From contig CACZIV010000009.1 of the NCBI GenBank assembly GCA_902781305.1, positions 1 to 64,000 on the forward strand: a stretch of DNA of 64,000 bases, read 5' to 3'. Below, one piece after another: positions 1 to 8,483 of the stretch. The DNA comes from Pseudoselenomonas ruminantium (GTDB taxonomy: Bacteria > Bacillota > Negativicutes > Selenomonadales > Selenomonadaceae). The notes beneath the pieces were generated by a model. That model was not told the DNA's origin. It saw only the letters and a list, made by a program, of their open reading frames with translations, and did not search any database. Each line of letters starts with the position of its first letter. Position 1 is the stretch's first letter. The position numbers and the translations under genes are program-made.

Positions 1-32
1 ACGAAATTGATGGTTTGTACGGACATCACTTA

Positions 33-227
33 GGGCGGAGGTGGTGATGCTTTTCGCCGTGGAACGACTGTCCGAACGTAGTGAGGACTGGCCCACAAAT
101 GGTACAGACTAAACACTGGGCTGAACATACGCGCCGCCGGTCTTGCCCGGCGCAGGTAACTAAAAAGTCCATACATTCACTTGTGGGTCATTCAGTGCAA
201 CGGCGAAAAGTATTACCACCTCCGCCC
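33..227. repeat. Long inverted repeat / structured intergenic element
   Basis: Two 28-base arms (33-60 and 200-227) are inverted copies. Of the 28 positions 26 are Watson-Crick pairs, and the other two become G-U pairs in a plus-strand RNA. Inside lie a second partly paired arm set (about 87-100 with 178-195) and a GC-rich hairpin (131-136 with 147-152). The stretch near the ends, GGTAATACTTTTCGCC read from the right arm, resembles the arms of the shorter palindromic repeats at 12151, 46388 and 60228, so this may be a longer relative. I see no plausible gene here; a 105-codon open frame over it has no family resemblance. The element may start before the window. Confidence 0.6.
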
Positions 228-342
228 AAACTGAGCTGTAACAAAAATCTTTCAGTACGCACTGACAAACTGCAATTTATGTGTTTGTTAAGAAATGTAG
301 TCACAGCAAATAAACTGAAAATTACTATTTTTTACAAACATA

Positions 343-370
343 TTGCATTATATACAAAACGCGCTATAAT
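343..370 (+). promoter_or_regulatory. Promoter for the cytidylate-kinase-like gene
   Basis: TTGCAT (343-348) and TATAAT (365-370) are separated by 16 bases. They lie about 120 bases before the gene at 493, which has its own GGGGGA ribosome site. The bases from 228 to 342 are AT-rich and hold nothing I recognise. Confidence 0.5.
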
Positions 371-492
371 AATACATAGAGAAATCGTTTACTATTGATT
401 CGTGAGAAAGTGATGAGATAGTGCGATATTTATTTTTTACGGTTTAAGAAAACGTTTACATCGTTTTCCAAACACGTTAAGGGGGACTCATA

Positions 493-1092
493 ATGGAAAA
501 TACGATTATCACCATCAGTCGCCAGTATGGCGCCGGTGGGCGGGAACTGGCCGAAATCCTGGCCAAGAAGCTGGGGGTAAAGCTTTACGACAGACAGATT
601 GTTCATATCGCTGCTGCCAAATTGGGCATTGATGATTTGAGCGAGGAAGAACTGCTGGAGATGGAAAATCAGGTAAAGCCGTTGTCCATGAGCTTCATTC
701 CCTTCCATTCCTTTGGTACGCACATGGGCAGCTCCAGCCAGGAAATGTTCATGAGTGAGTCGGCAGCTATCCGCAAACTGGCTGAAGATGGTCCTTGCAT
801 TTTCTTGGGGCGCAGCGCGGATTATGCTCTGCGGAAAAAAGATAACGTTTTCTCTATTTTCGTCTGTGCCGATGATGACTTCCGGGAAGCGCGCGGCAAA
901 GCAGTTTACGATGGCAAGAGCCTGAAGGAACTGGACAAGGAAGATGAAAAGCGTGCCCGTTATTATAACTACTACACGGGCCTTACCTGGGGCGCTGGCG
1001 AAAATTACGATTTAGTCGTTAACACCAGCTCCGGCGATTTGGAAAAAATTGCTGATGGCTTAATCGCCTATATGCGAACAATAAAAGGCTGA
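493..1092 (+). CDS. Cytidylate kinase-like family protein
   Basis: A 199-residue protein of the cytidylate-kinase-like P-loop family. The N-terminus reads TISRQYGAGGRELAEILA, a variant nucleotide-binding loop, followed by a YDRQIV segment as in these proteins. Family members resemble CMP kinase but their substrate is mostly undefined, so a housekeeping CMP kinase role is not assured. The ATG at 493 follows a good GGGGGACTC ribosome site. Nineteen bases separate its stop from the next gene, a GPH symporter, so the two are probably co-transcribed. Family assignment is confident; substrate unknown. Confidence 0.75.
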   Translation: MENTIITISRQYGAGGRELAEILAKKLGVKLYDRQIVHIAAAKLGIDDLSEEELLEMENQVKPLSMSFIPFHSFGTHMGSSSQEMFMSESAAIRKLAEDGPCIFLGRSADYALRKKDNVFSIFVCADDDFREARGKAVYDGKSLKELDKEDEKRARYYNYYTGLTWGAGENYDLVVNTSSGDLEKIADGLIAYMRTIKG

Positions 1093-1110
1093 TTTTAGGA
1101 GGAGTTAATT

Positions 1111-2547
1111 ATGGAGGCGGTAGCAGTGGCAGAGAAGAAAAACAGCATGTGGCCGCGCATAGCTTATGCTTGCGGTACATTTGGACACGACGTATTTTAC
1201 GCCATGCTGGCAACGTATTTTATGATTTTCGTTACCAGTAACCTTTTTTCATCGAATAATCCCAGCCGGGATGCGTACATGATTGGTGTGGTAACCACCA
1301 TCATCATGGTACTGCGTGTGGCTGAACTTTTCATTGACCCGTTCATGGGTAACATCATCGACAAGACGAAGACCCGTTGGGGCCGGTTTAAGCCTTGGGT
1401 TATTGTGGGTGCATTTGTGGCAGCGATTACGCTGGCTGCACTCTTTACGGATTTTGGCGGACTCACCGTTTCCAATCCGACGCTTTATTTGATTCTTTTC
1501 GCAATCGTTTACTTCATCATGGATGTGTTCTATTCCGCTAAGGATGTGGCTATCTGGTCCATGATTCCGGCACTTTCCTTCGATTCCCATGAACGTGAAA
1601 TCACAGCTACGGTTGCCCGTATCGGTTCGGTATTCGGCGGCCAGCTCGTAACCATCATGGTTATGCCGATTGTCCTCTATTTCTCCGTCAATCAGAACGG
1701 CGGTGCTGGTGACCCGCAGGGTTGGTTTGCTTTTGCCTGCATCGGCGGCGGTATCGCAACGCTGGGTGCCATCATCCTGGGGATAGGCACCAAGGAGCAG
1801 GAATCTGCTCTGCGTGAAAACAAGGTGGATACCTCCTTCAAAGATGTATTCAAGGTTCTGGCCAAGAATGACCAGTTGCTGTGGATAGCCTGCGCATATT
1901 TGATTTTGGGTTTAGGACAGAATATTGTAAATAACTTCAATCTTTACTATTTCATCTATGTCATCGGTGATGCAACGAAATTCTCCATTTTAGGTATCAT
2001 CAACGTCGTAATCGGCCTGATGGCTGTAGCGCTCTTCCCGGTACTCACGACGAAATTCAGCCGCCGCAAACTGTTCTTCAGCTCTTTGGCTATCATGACG
2101 GTTGCACTGATTCTCTATGCACTGTCCGGCACCAATGTCTGGATGGCTCTGGTTGCTGCTGGTCTCTTCAACCTTCCGCAGCCCCTTATCTTCCTGGTGG
2201 TTCTCATGACCATCACGGACTCTGTGGAATATGGCCAGTTGAAACTCGGTCATCGTGATGAAGCGGTCTGCCTCTGCGTACGTCCGCTGGTGGATAAACT
2301 CTCCGGTGCCGTTACGGGTGGTATCGTAGGTCTGACGGCTGTATGGGTCGGCATGACCGGCGGTGCTACGGCTGCAGACATCACGGCTGGCAGCCTGCTG
2401 AAATTCCAGCTCATCATGTTCGCTGTACCGGTAATCCTGCTGGTACTCGCCGCCTTCGTTTACCGCGGTAAGGTAACGCTGACGGAAGAAGAACATGCCC
2501 GCATCGTGGAAGAACTGGAAGAAAAATGGGAAGATATGAATAAGTAA
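1111..2547 (+). CDS. GPH-family (MelB-like) sugar:cation symporter
   Basis: A 478-residue polytopic membrane protein with about 12 hydrophobic segments. It resembles the glycoside-pentoside-hexuronide:cation symporters. Residues near 80-100 carry the family pattern in the loop after helix 2 (DPFMGNIIDKTKTRWGRFKPW), and a second typical pattern lies around 365-385. It probably moves a sugar or glycoside with Na+ or H+ across the inner membrane; the substrate cannot be read from sequence. AGGAGG sits 7 bases before the ATG. A strong terminator follows, closing a two-gene unit with the kinase-like gene. Confidence 0.85.
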   Translation: MEAVAVAEKKNSMWPRIAYACGTFGHDVFYAMLATYFMIFVTSNLFSSNNPSRDAYMIGVVTTIIMVLRVAELFIDPFMGNIIDKTKTRWGRFKPWVIVGAFVAAITLAALFTDFGGLTVSNPTLYLILFAIVYFIMDVFYSAKDVAIWSMIPALSFDSHEREITATVARIGSVFGGQLVTIMVMPIVLYFSVNQNGGAGDPQGWFAFACIGGGIATLGAIILGIGTKEQESALRENKVDTSFKDVFKVLAKNDQLLWIACAYLILGLGQNIVNNFNLYYFIYVIGDATKFSILGIINVVIGLMAVALFPVLTTKFSRRKLFFSSLAIMTVALILYALSGTNVWMALVAAGLFNLPQPLIFLVVLMTITDSVEYGQLKLGHRDEAVCLCVRPLVDKLSGAVTGGIVGLTAVWVGMTGGATAADITAGSLLKFQLIMFAVPVILLVLAAFVYRGKVTLTEEEHARIVEELEEKWEDMNK

Positions 2548-2566
2548 AAATTTCCCCCTCCATTAT

Positions 2567-2627
2567 GAGGCATTAAAAGCCGAAAACGCCTGTATTCAGG
2601 CAGTTGGCTTTTAATGCCTCTTTTTTT
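2567..2627 (+). terminator. Rho-independent terminator after the symporter
   Basis: A 15-base perfect stem (GAGGCATTAAAAGCC, 2567-2581) pairs with 2606-2620. A smaller GCCTG/CAGGC hairpin sits inside its loop, and seven T follow. Confidence 0.9.
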
Positions 2628-2738
2628 GCTTTGGCAAAACCATGCAGGATTTTTTCTGTGTGTGTCGAAGTAAACAAAGATAAAAAATATAAATGAAATT
2701 GATATAAAAATAGTTATAGATTAGAAAGGACAGGAAAT

Positions 2739-4025
2739 ATGACCAACGAGAAGATTTTGCGGAAACTGGAGAGTTTTGACCCGGAATTATGTGGACAGCT
2801 GCGGCAGGCATTAAAGCAGCAGCGGACGACGCTTTCGCTGATTCCGACCACGAATGCGGCTTCCCCCTTCGCGTCCTTTTTGAAGGGCAGTACGCTCGGG
2901 GATGAAATTATCGACCATCATAAGGCACATCGTCATAGCCGGTTGGAAAAATTGGCGGCTGAGCGGGCGCGTGCTATTTTTGGCGCAGAGCATGCGATTG
3001 TGCGTACGGGGAGTCTGGCGATTGCCTCCCGCGTGGTTATGCTGGCCCTGCTCAAAAAAGGGGACACGGTACTTTCGTTCAATCTGCGTAAATCCGAACA
3101 TTGCACTGGCGATTTGCAGTATAATTTCGTGAAATTCGGTGTGGAGCCGGATACCTTGGAACTCAATTTTGCCAAGGTGCAGGAATTGGCCCAAAAACAT
3201 CGTCCGGCGATGATTATTTATTCCCCGGTAAATTATCCGCGCAATATCGACTATGCAGGTCTGCGCAAAATTGCTGATGAAGTCGGGGCGTATCTTTGGA
3301 TTGACCTGGGGCAGAACTCCGGCTTGATTGCGGCGGGGAAAATTCCTTCCCCCGTACCCTATGCCGATGTGGCGACCTTTGCCGCCAGCGATGCCCTGCA
3401 TGGGCCGCAGAACGGCATTATTCTCTGCAAGGAGAAAATCGCTGAGTTATTGGATAGAACCGTGATTGAAACAGGGCACAGCTCCCTCAAGAAAAACGTG
3501 CTGGCATCCCTGGCCCTGGTCTTTAAGGAAGCCGACTGCATGGAGTATCAGGATTATGCTCAGCAGGTGCTGGATAATGCCCGTGCCCTCGAAAATGGTC
3601 TTTTGGGGGCAGGGTGCAAGCTTATCTGCAGTCCAACGGAAAATCATCTGGTGCTCGTGCAGCTGCCGGATGGCTGTGATGGGGATGAAATCGCGGACAA
3701 GCTCAAGTATGCCGGGCTTTTGGTCAAAGCGGAAAAACTCATGACCGCTGAGGATAATATCAATTATCCCATTTTGCGTCTGTCCAGTCTGGACAGCGCC
3801 ACCCGCTATCTGCAGGCGGAGGAAATGGAAGAAGTCGGCCGCGTGCTGGGCGAATTCCTAAGTTCCCCGCAGGATGATGCTGCACTACAGACGGTCAACA
3901 AATTTATCAAGAAACTGGTGGAGGATTTGCCCTTGTTCGCCGAAGACTGGCTGCCGGAAATGGAAGCCTTTGACGATGGCGATTTCGAGATGTCTATGCG
4001 GGCAATGATTCACTGGAATATTTAA
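2739..4025 (+). CDS. SHMT-like PLP-fold protein lacking the PLP lysine (probable pseudoenzyme)
   Basis: A 428-residue relative of serine hydroxymethyltransferase (GlyA). Long stretches align, e.g. RARAIFGAEHA, LLKKGDTVL, RKIADEVGAYLWIDL and SPVPYADV, and the later EYAQQVL-like and NHLVLVQL segments. The lysine that binds pyridoxal phosphate in the GlyA THKT motif falls at Asp218 here (AASDALHGP). The stacking histidine of DxxH is Gln192, and the glycine-rich EGYPGKRYYGG substrate loop is absent. Asp189, which contacts the PLP ring in the family, remains. It therefore cannot form the internal aldimine by the usual chemistry, so a regulatory or binding role is likelier. AAAGGA precedes the ATG. 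It stands between a terminator and a chemoreceptor gene 47 bases downstream. Confidence 0.8.
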   Translation: MTNEKILRKLESFDPELCGQLRQALKQQRTTLSLIPTTNAASPFASFLKGSTLGDEIIDHHKAHRHSRLEKLAAERARAIFGAEHAIVRTGSLAIASRVVMLALLKKGDTVLSFNLRKSEHCTGDLQYNFVKFGVEPDTLELNFAKVQELAQKHRPAMIIYSPVNYPRNIDYAGLRKIADEVGAYLWIDLGQNSGLIAAGKIPSPVPYADVATFAASDALHGPQNGIILCKEKIAELLDRTVIETGHSSLKKNVLASLALVFKEADCMEYQDYAQQVLDNARALENGLLGAGCKLICSPTENHLVLVQLPDGCDGDEIADKLKYAGLLVKAEKLMTAEDNINYPILRLSSLDSATRYLQAEEMEEVGRVLGEFLSSPQDDAALQTVNKFIKKLVEDLPLFAEDWLPEMEAFDDGDFEMSMRAMIHWNI

Positions 4026-4072
4026 TGCTTCAGTAAAAAATAGGGATATGAGTCAGTAGTGGAGGGGATATT

Positions 4073-6118
4073 ATGGACGCCAGAAATGGTTTGCCAAGTG
4101 GTGAACGGACGGTAAAAACGGAAATTCTCATGTATGTGATTCCGATTGTCGTGGTCGGGCTGATGCTCATGGCGGGGATTATTTTCCGCTATGTGGGTTC
4201 GACCTTCGAGGAACAGCTTACGTCGAGTTCATTGAAGAATGCGCAGGAAGTCGCCAACAGCGTATCGGCCTGGCTGGATACGCGCATGCTGGAAACCCAG
4301 AATGCGGCCAATCATCCGGCAGCCAAGAACCTGAAGGAAGCTCCGGAACTCATGAATGCCAACAATGTCTATCGTTTGAACCTGATGAACAAAATCTATC
4401 CTGGCATCTATGACAGCGTAAGCTGGGGGCCGTTTGACGGCTCGGGCGTGCTCTATGGACAAACCAAGGCCGGTTTCAAGGAAATGCATAATGCCGATAA
4501 GGCCTGGTATAAGCAGACCATGACGGGGGCACAGGACAGCTTTATGTCCTCGCCGGTGGTTTCACAGGCCACGGGCAAAATCATTGTCAACTCCATTGCC
4601 CTGGCTAAGGATACTTCCGGTGCCAATGTGGGCATGGTGCTGGCGGCCATCTATGTCGATGCCGTGGTGGAAAAGGTCAATGATTTGAAGTTGGGTGAAG
4701 ACGGCTACAGTCTGCTCATTTCCAAGGAAGGTACTTATATTGTCAATCCCGATGAAAGCGCCATCATGAAGAAAAAGATTTCCGAAGAAGATGACCCGGC
4801 TCTGCGCACGCTCGGTGAAAAAATGCTTTCCGGTGAAGCAGGATTCTACAAATTCACCCGCGCAGATGGCCAGGATATGATTGCCTTCTATAATCCCATC
4901 AAAGCCACGGGCTGGGGGCTGGCAACCATTGCTTATGAAGACGAACTCTTTGCTCCGGTAGGCAATGTGCTCAAAATCATGGCCGGAATTTCCCTGGCTT
5001 TGATTGTCCTGATTTCCCTGGGCGTTATGCTGACGGTAAACCGCTCCATGAAGCCTCTGGCTGTGATGATGGAGGAAATGCATCTGCTGGCTGGCGGCGA
5101 TTTCCGCAATCGTCCGTCCCAGATTACGGTCAATAACGAACTGGGACGTTTGGCTGAGGCTGTGCGCGATATGCGCGGCGGCGTGCGGGATGTGCTCTCC
5201 AGCGTGAGCACATCGTCGGAAAGCTTGTCTGCTTCGGCTGAGGAACTGAATGCTACCACGGAACAGTCGGCACAGGCTTCCAATCAGGTGGCCGACAGCA
5301 TTGTCAAGGTGGCACAGGGCACGAGCGAACAGCTCGATGCGGTAAATTCCACCTCTGGTGCGATTGAAAACCTGAATGATACGATTCAGAGTATCGCAGG
5401 CAAGGCCAATGAGGCTGCCAGCCATAGCCGTGAGGCTTCGGCAGTCGCCCGTGACGGCGGCAAGACGCTCAATGAAGCGGTCGGACAGATTAAGCGCATT
5501 GAAGAATCCACGCTCGAATCCACCAAGGTGGTAACGGCTCTGGGCGAACGCTCCAGTGAAATCGGCCAGATTGTCGATACGATTTCCAGTATCTCGGAAC
5601 AGACGAACCTCTTGGCACTCAATGCCGCTATTGAAGCGGCAAGAGCCGGTGAACATGGCCGCGGCTTTGCCGTAGTTGCCGATGAAGTGCGCAAACTGGC
5701 CGAATCCTCCCAGGAAGCCGCCCAGCGCATTGCCTCGTTGATTACCGAAACCCGCCGGGATACGGATAACGCTGTGGCGGGCATGAAGGCCGGCAGTGAA
5801 GAAGTCCGCGTGGGCACGGAAAACATCATGTCCATGGGTGAATCCTTCCGGCGGATTATTGAAATCGTCGAGGATGTATCCACGCAGGTACAGGAAATTT
5901 CCCAGGCCATCAGCGGTATGGCGGAAAGCGGGCAGGAGATTGTAGCCCATATCCGCACCATCGAAGAAACGAGCCGCAGTGCTGCTGAAGAAGCAGAAAC
6001 CGTATCGGCGGCGACCGAGGAGCAGAGTGCCTCGGTACAGGAAATTGCTCATGCCAGCAACAGCCTCGCCAAGATGGCGATGGAACTGCAGGCGGAAGTG
6101 CAGAAATTCAAGGTATAA
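4073..6118 (+). CDS. Methyl-accepting chemotaxis protein
   Basis: A 681-residue transmembrane chemoreceptor. A membrane segment at about 16-38 is followed by a periplasmic Cache-type sensor (about 45-285) with the usual WY..GxxxxSxPV-type ligand fold pattern ([15 protein letters not shown]). A second membrane helix (about 300-322), a HAMP region and a long coiled-coil MCP signalling domain follow. The signalling tip is conserved ([21 protein letters not shown]). The protein passes ligand signals to CheA/CheW. No chemotaxis kinase genes are in the window. GGAGGGGATATT precedes the ATG, and a terminator follows. Confidence 0.93.
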   Translation: MDARNGLPSGERTVKTEILMYVIPIVVVGLMLMAGIIFRYVGSTFEEQLTSSSLKNAQEVANSVSAWLDTRMLETQNAANHPAAKNLKEAPELMNANNVYRLNLMNKIYPGIYDSVSWGPFDGSGVLYGQTKAGFKEMHNADKAWYKQTMTGAQDSFMSSPVVSQATGKIIVNSIALAKDTSGANVGMVLAAIYVDAVVEKVNDLKLGEDGYSLLISKEGTYIVNPDESAIMKKKISEEDDPALRTLGEKMLSGEAGFYKFTRADGQDMIAFYNPIKATGWGLATIAYEDELFAPVGNVLKIMAGISLALIVLISLGVMLTVNRSMKPLAVMMEEMHLLAGGDFRNRPSQITVNNELGRLAEAVRDMRGGVRDVLSSVSTSSESLSASAEELNATTEQSAQASNQVADSIVKVAQGTSEQLDAVNSTSGAIENLNDTIQSIAGKANEAASHSREASAVARDGGKTLNEAVGQIKRIEESTLESTKVVTALGERSSEIGQIVDTISSISEQTNLLALNAAIEAARAGEHGRGFAVVADEVRKLAESSQEAAQRIASLITETRRDTDNAVAGMKAGSEEVRVGTENIMSMGESFRRIIEIVEDVSTQVQEISQAISGMAESGQEIVAHIRTIEETSRSAAEEAETVSAATEEQSASVQEIAHASNSLAKMAMELQAEVQKFKV

Positions 6119-6128
6119 AGAATAATGC

Positions 6129-6175
6129 AAAACCTTTCCCGCTAATCTTTTTCGATTAGCCGGGAAAGGTTTTTC
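6129..6175 (+). terminator. Terminator after the chemoreceptor
   Basis: AAACCTTTCCCG and its complement enclose a second CTAATC/GATTAG stem, then TTTTTC. The stem is symmetrical and may also work on the other strand. Confidence 0.85.
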
Positions 6176-6297
6176 TATACAAAAACAGGATTTTATGCTA
6201 TCCTTATAGTAGAGATTAGGTGTATTACCTCTTGATTATTAGTGTTTATGATTATGCGTGGAGGCATTATGAATGCTAATGATTTGGGGGTGGATTT

Positions 6298-7596
6298 ATG
6301 CGGGCGGCATATAAAATACAGACGGAAGATTGGAACTCCGGAGAGGATTATATGCGGGCGGTGTTTTCGGCAGCCAGGGTGGGGCTATGCCTGTTGGATG
6401 CTGAAGGTGCTGTGTTGGCGATAAATGAGATGGGCAGAACATTGATGCAGGTAGATGGGCGCAATGTTATTGGTCGTCAATTTGGTGATGCTTTTTGTTG
6501 TGAAAACAGTTTGGAGAAAGGCTGTGGTCATGGAAAAAATTGTCGGCATTGTCCGGTGCGGCGCAATGTAGAGGCGGCCCTGGCTGATGATGCGTTCAGC
6601 AGCGATTTTCCCATGCAGATGAAAAATGCTCAATCTGGGGAAAGATTGTGGCTGAATCTGGGTGTATCGCAAATAGGAGAAGGACGGGAAAAACAGATAA
6701 TCGTGACCATTGCGGATGTGTCCGAGCGCAGACAGTATGAGCGGGAACTGGAAGCAGCAAAGCGGGCCGCAGAGGAGGCGAACCGCAGCAAGATGCGATT
6801 CATGTCCATTATGGGGCATGAAATCCGCACGCCGTTAAATGGAATTATCGGTATGCTCGATTTTGCCGGACAAGAGCCGTTGTCTCCGAAACAACAGCAG
6901 TGTCTGCAGAACGTCAGAAGCAGTACGGATGACTTGTTGTGCATTTTAAATGATATTTTGGACTTTGCCAAACTGGAAAATGGCCAGATGAAACTGGAAC
7001 GGGCGGATTTTGATTTGCAGGAAACGCTTGAACGGATGGCGGATATTTATCGGCAGCTGGCAACGGCGAAGGGCCTTCGCTTTGTGGTGCCCAAATATGC
7101 GAATTTGCCCCGGTTGGTCTGTGGGGATGGTTTGCGTATTCGGCAGGTACTGCATAACATCCTGACGAATGCCTTGAATTTTACGGAAAAGGGCAAGATT
7201 ACTTTGGCTGTGTACCGCAGCGAGCGCAAGGGCCGGCCTACACTGGAATTCAGTGTGGAAGATACGGGCAGCGGCATGGATGAGCACATCAAGGATAAGA
7301 TTTTTCATCCTTTTGCACAGGCTGATAGTCGTATTACCCGTAAAATTGGCGGTAAAGGACTGGGACTTACGATTTCCCGGGAATTGGTAGAGCTCATGGG
7401 CGGTGGCATGAGCATGGATACAGAACTGGAACGGGGAACCTGTGTTTCTTTTTGGATACCCCTGCAGGAGGCAGATGGTACTGCCCAGGTAGGAACGCGT
7501 ATTATTTTACGCCCGCGGACGCAAAAAGCAGAAAAAATTTCGGTGGATGCAGAACGTGATAATGGATTTTTGGGGCGGAATACAACGAAACAATAA
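6298..7596 (+). CDS. PAS-domain sensor histidine kinase
   Basis: A 432-residue soluble sensor kinase. A PAS domain (about 18-140) is followed by a short coiled coil (145-168), a dimerization/phosphoacceptor domain with His174 in MGHEIRTPLNG, and an ATPase domain with an N box (HNILTNALNF), G1 (DTGSGMD) and G2 (GGKGLGLTI). There is no membrane segment. The PAS domain carries Cys67, Cys68, Cys76, Cys82 and Cys85, the last three in a CxHxxxCxxC-like cluster that may bind metal or sense redox. No receiver domain is fused and no regulator gene adjoins. The ATG at 6298 follows GGGGGTGG. An alternative ATG at 6352 would delete the first 18 residues. Confidence 0.85.
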   Translation: MRAAYKIQTEDWNSGEDYMRAVFSAARVGLCLLDAEGAVLAINEMGRTLMQVDGRNVIGRQFGDAFCCENSLEKGCGHGKNCRHCPVRRNVEAALADDAFSSDFPMQMKNAQSGERLWLNLGVSQIGEGREKQIIVTIADVSERRQYERELEAAKRAAEEANRSKMRFMSIMGHEIRTPLNGIIGMLDFAGQEPLSPKQQQCLQNVRSSTDDLLCILNDILDFAKLENGQMKLERADFDLQETLERMADIYRQLATAKGLRFVVPKYANLPRLVCGDGLRIRQVLHNILTNALNFTEKGKITLAVYRSERKGRPTLEFSVEDTGSGMDEHIKDKIFHPFAQADSRITRKIGGKGLGLTISRELVELMGGGMSMDTELERGTCVSFWIPLQEADGTAQVGTRIILRPRTQKAEKISVDAERDNGFLGRNTTKQ

Positions 7597-7617
7597 TAAC
7601 AAATAACGGTTAAATGG

Positions 7618-7646
7618 TTGAAAATCCGATGGAAAGAGATTATAAT
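7618..7646 (+). promoter_or_regulatory. Strong promoter of the 42-residue-repeat gene
   Basis: TTGAAA (7618-7623), a 17-base spacer and TATAAT (7641-7646) form a near-consensus sigma-70 type promoter 65 bases before the ATG at 7712. Confidence 0.75.
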
Positions 7647-7711
7647 TAAGCTAGGGCTGTATACCTATATAAAGGATTAAGAATTGTCTCAGGGAAAGTG
7701 AGGGATCGATT

Positions 7712-8332
7712 ATGGGTATCTCGGGTGTGGGTGCTACGACGCTTTCGAGTTTCCCGCAAATTAATCGCGAGGTTCATTCTGTGGGAATGCAAGCGACCAA
7801 AGAACGTAGCGATCAGGCTGCATCCTATTCTAAAGTATCGCAGTTTGGTACCGAGACAAAGCTGGGCTCCAGTGAGTTTCAGCGGAGCAATGATACCGTT
7901 ATCAGCATTGGTGAGCGGGAGACAAAAGAAATTGCTCAGGAAACAGCAGCTATTTATAAAGTTTCCAATTTCGGTACAGACACGAAGATAGGTTCCAGCA
8001 AGTTCCAGCAGGACAACCAAAAGACAAATAACGAGGGAATGCAAAATACCTCGCAAATCATGGATAAGGCTAAGTCCTACTATGAGGTGTCCAATTTTGG
8101 TACGGAGACCAAGCTTGGCTCCAGTAAGTTCCAGCAGCAGGTGAAAGAGATTGCCGAACAAGGTCAGTCGAATATGGCGAAAGGCATGAAAGCAGCCCTG
8201 GATGTTACGCGCGTATCGCAATTCGGCACGGAAACCAGCTTGGGCCATAGCCGCTTCCAACAGGCTAACGCTCAAATCAGCAATTACAAACCGAAAGCTG
8301 CTCCTGGTGGGAATGTGGATATATCGGCCTAA
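7712..8332 (+). CDS. Unknown protein made of 42-residue repeats
   Basis: A 206-residue protein I cannot assign to a family. It contains four copies of a motif approximating KVSQFGTETKLGSSKFQQ. The valine of each copy falls at residues 42, 84, 126 and 168, an exact 42-residue (126-base) period. A fifth, degenerate half-copy (TTLSSFPQ) lies near residue 9. Between motifs are Gln/Glu/Lys-rich, probably helical stretches. There is no signal peptide, membrane segment or cysteine. Copies differ in codons, so the repeat is old or selected at protein level. It has its own strong promoter and terminator, so it is probably monocistronic and well expressed. A structural, phage-tail-like or surface role is possible but unsupported. 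Confidence 0.8.
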   Translation: MGISGVGATTLSSFPQINREVHSVGMQATKERSDQAASYSKVSQFGTETKLGSSEFQRSNDTVISIGERETKEIAQETAAIYKVSNFGTDTKIGSSKFQQDNQKTNNEGMQNTSQIMDKAKSYYEVSNFGTETKLGSSKFQQQVKEIAEQGQSNMAKGMKAALDVTRVSQFGTETSLGHSRFQQANAQISNYKPKAAPGGNVDISA

Positions 8333-8344
8333 CAAAGATTTTTT

Positions 8345-8374
8345 GCCGCAGACCAATTGGTTTGCGGCCTTTTT
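8345..8374 (+). terminator. Terminator after the repeat protein
   Basis: GCCGCAGACC and GGTTTGCGGC flank AATT, followed by CTTTTT. One G-T pair lies in the stem. Confidence 0.85.
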
Positions 8375-8394
8375 ACATGCAAAAATCTGCAGTT

Positions 8395-8436
8395 GTAACA
8401 CTTGTTACCGTTGCGGATTTTTTTTCTGTCTATAAT
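8395..8436 (+). promoter_or_regulatory. Crp/Fnr-type operator and promoter of hcp
   Basis: A perfect GTAACA-CT-TGTTAC palindrome (8395-8408) precedes TATAAT (8431-8436) with no good -35 box. If transcription starts about 7 bases after the -10 box, the palindrome centres at -41.5, the class II activator position. HcpR, a Crp/Fnr-family regulator of hcp genes in anaerobes, is known to use TGTAAC/GTTACA-like sites in Clostridia (from memory). The regulator gene is not in the window. Confidence 0.6.
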
Positions 8437-8483
8437 AGGCACTATAAATGGAAAAAGGTGTATGGATATAAGGAGCGTGCTTT

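Noticed and set aside
81..398. A 105-codon frame at the window start
   Set aside because: It covers the long inverted repeat and its AT-rich flank; composition is not protein-like.
4562..6130. A 522-codon minus-strand frame opposite the chemoreceptor gene
   Set aside because: It is antisense to a conserved MCP domain, has no recognisable motif and no credible start.
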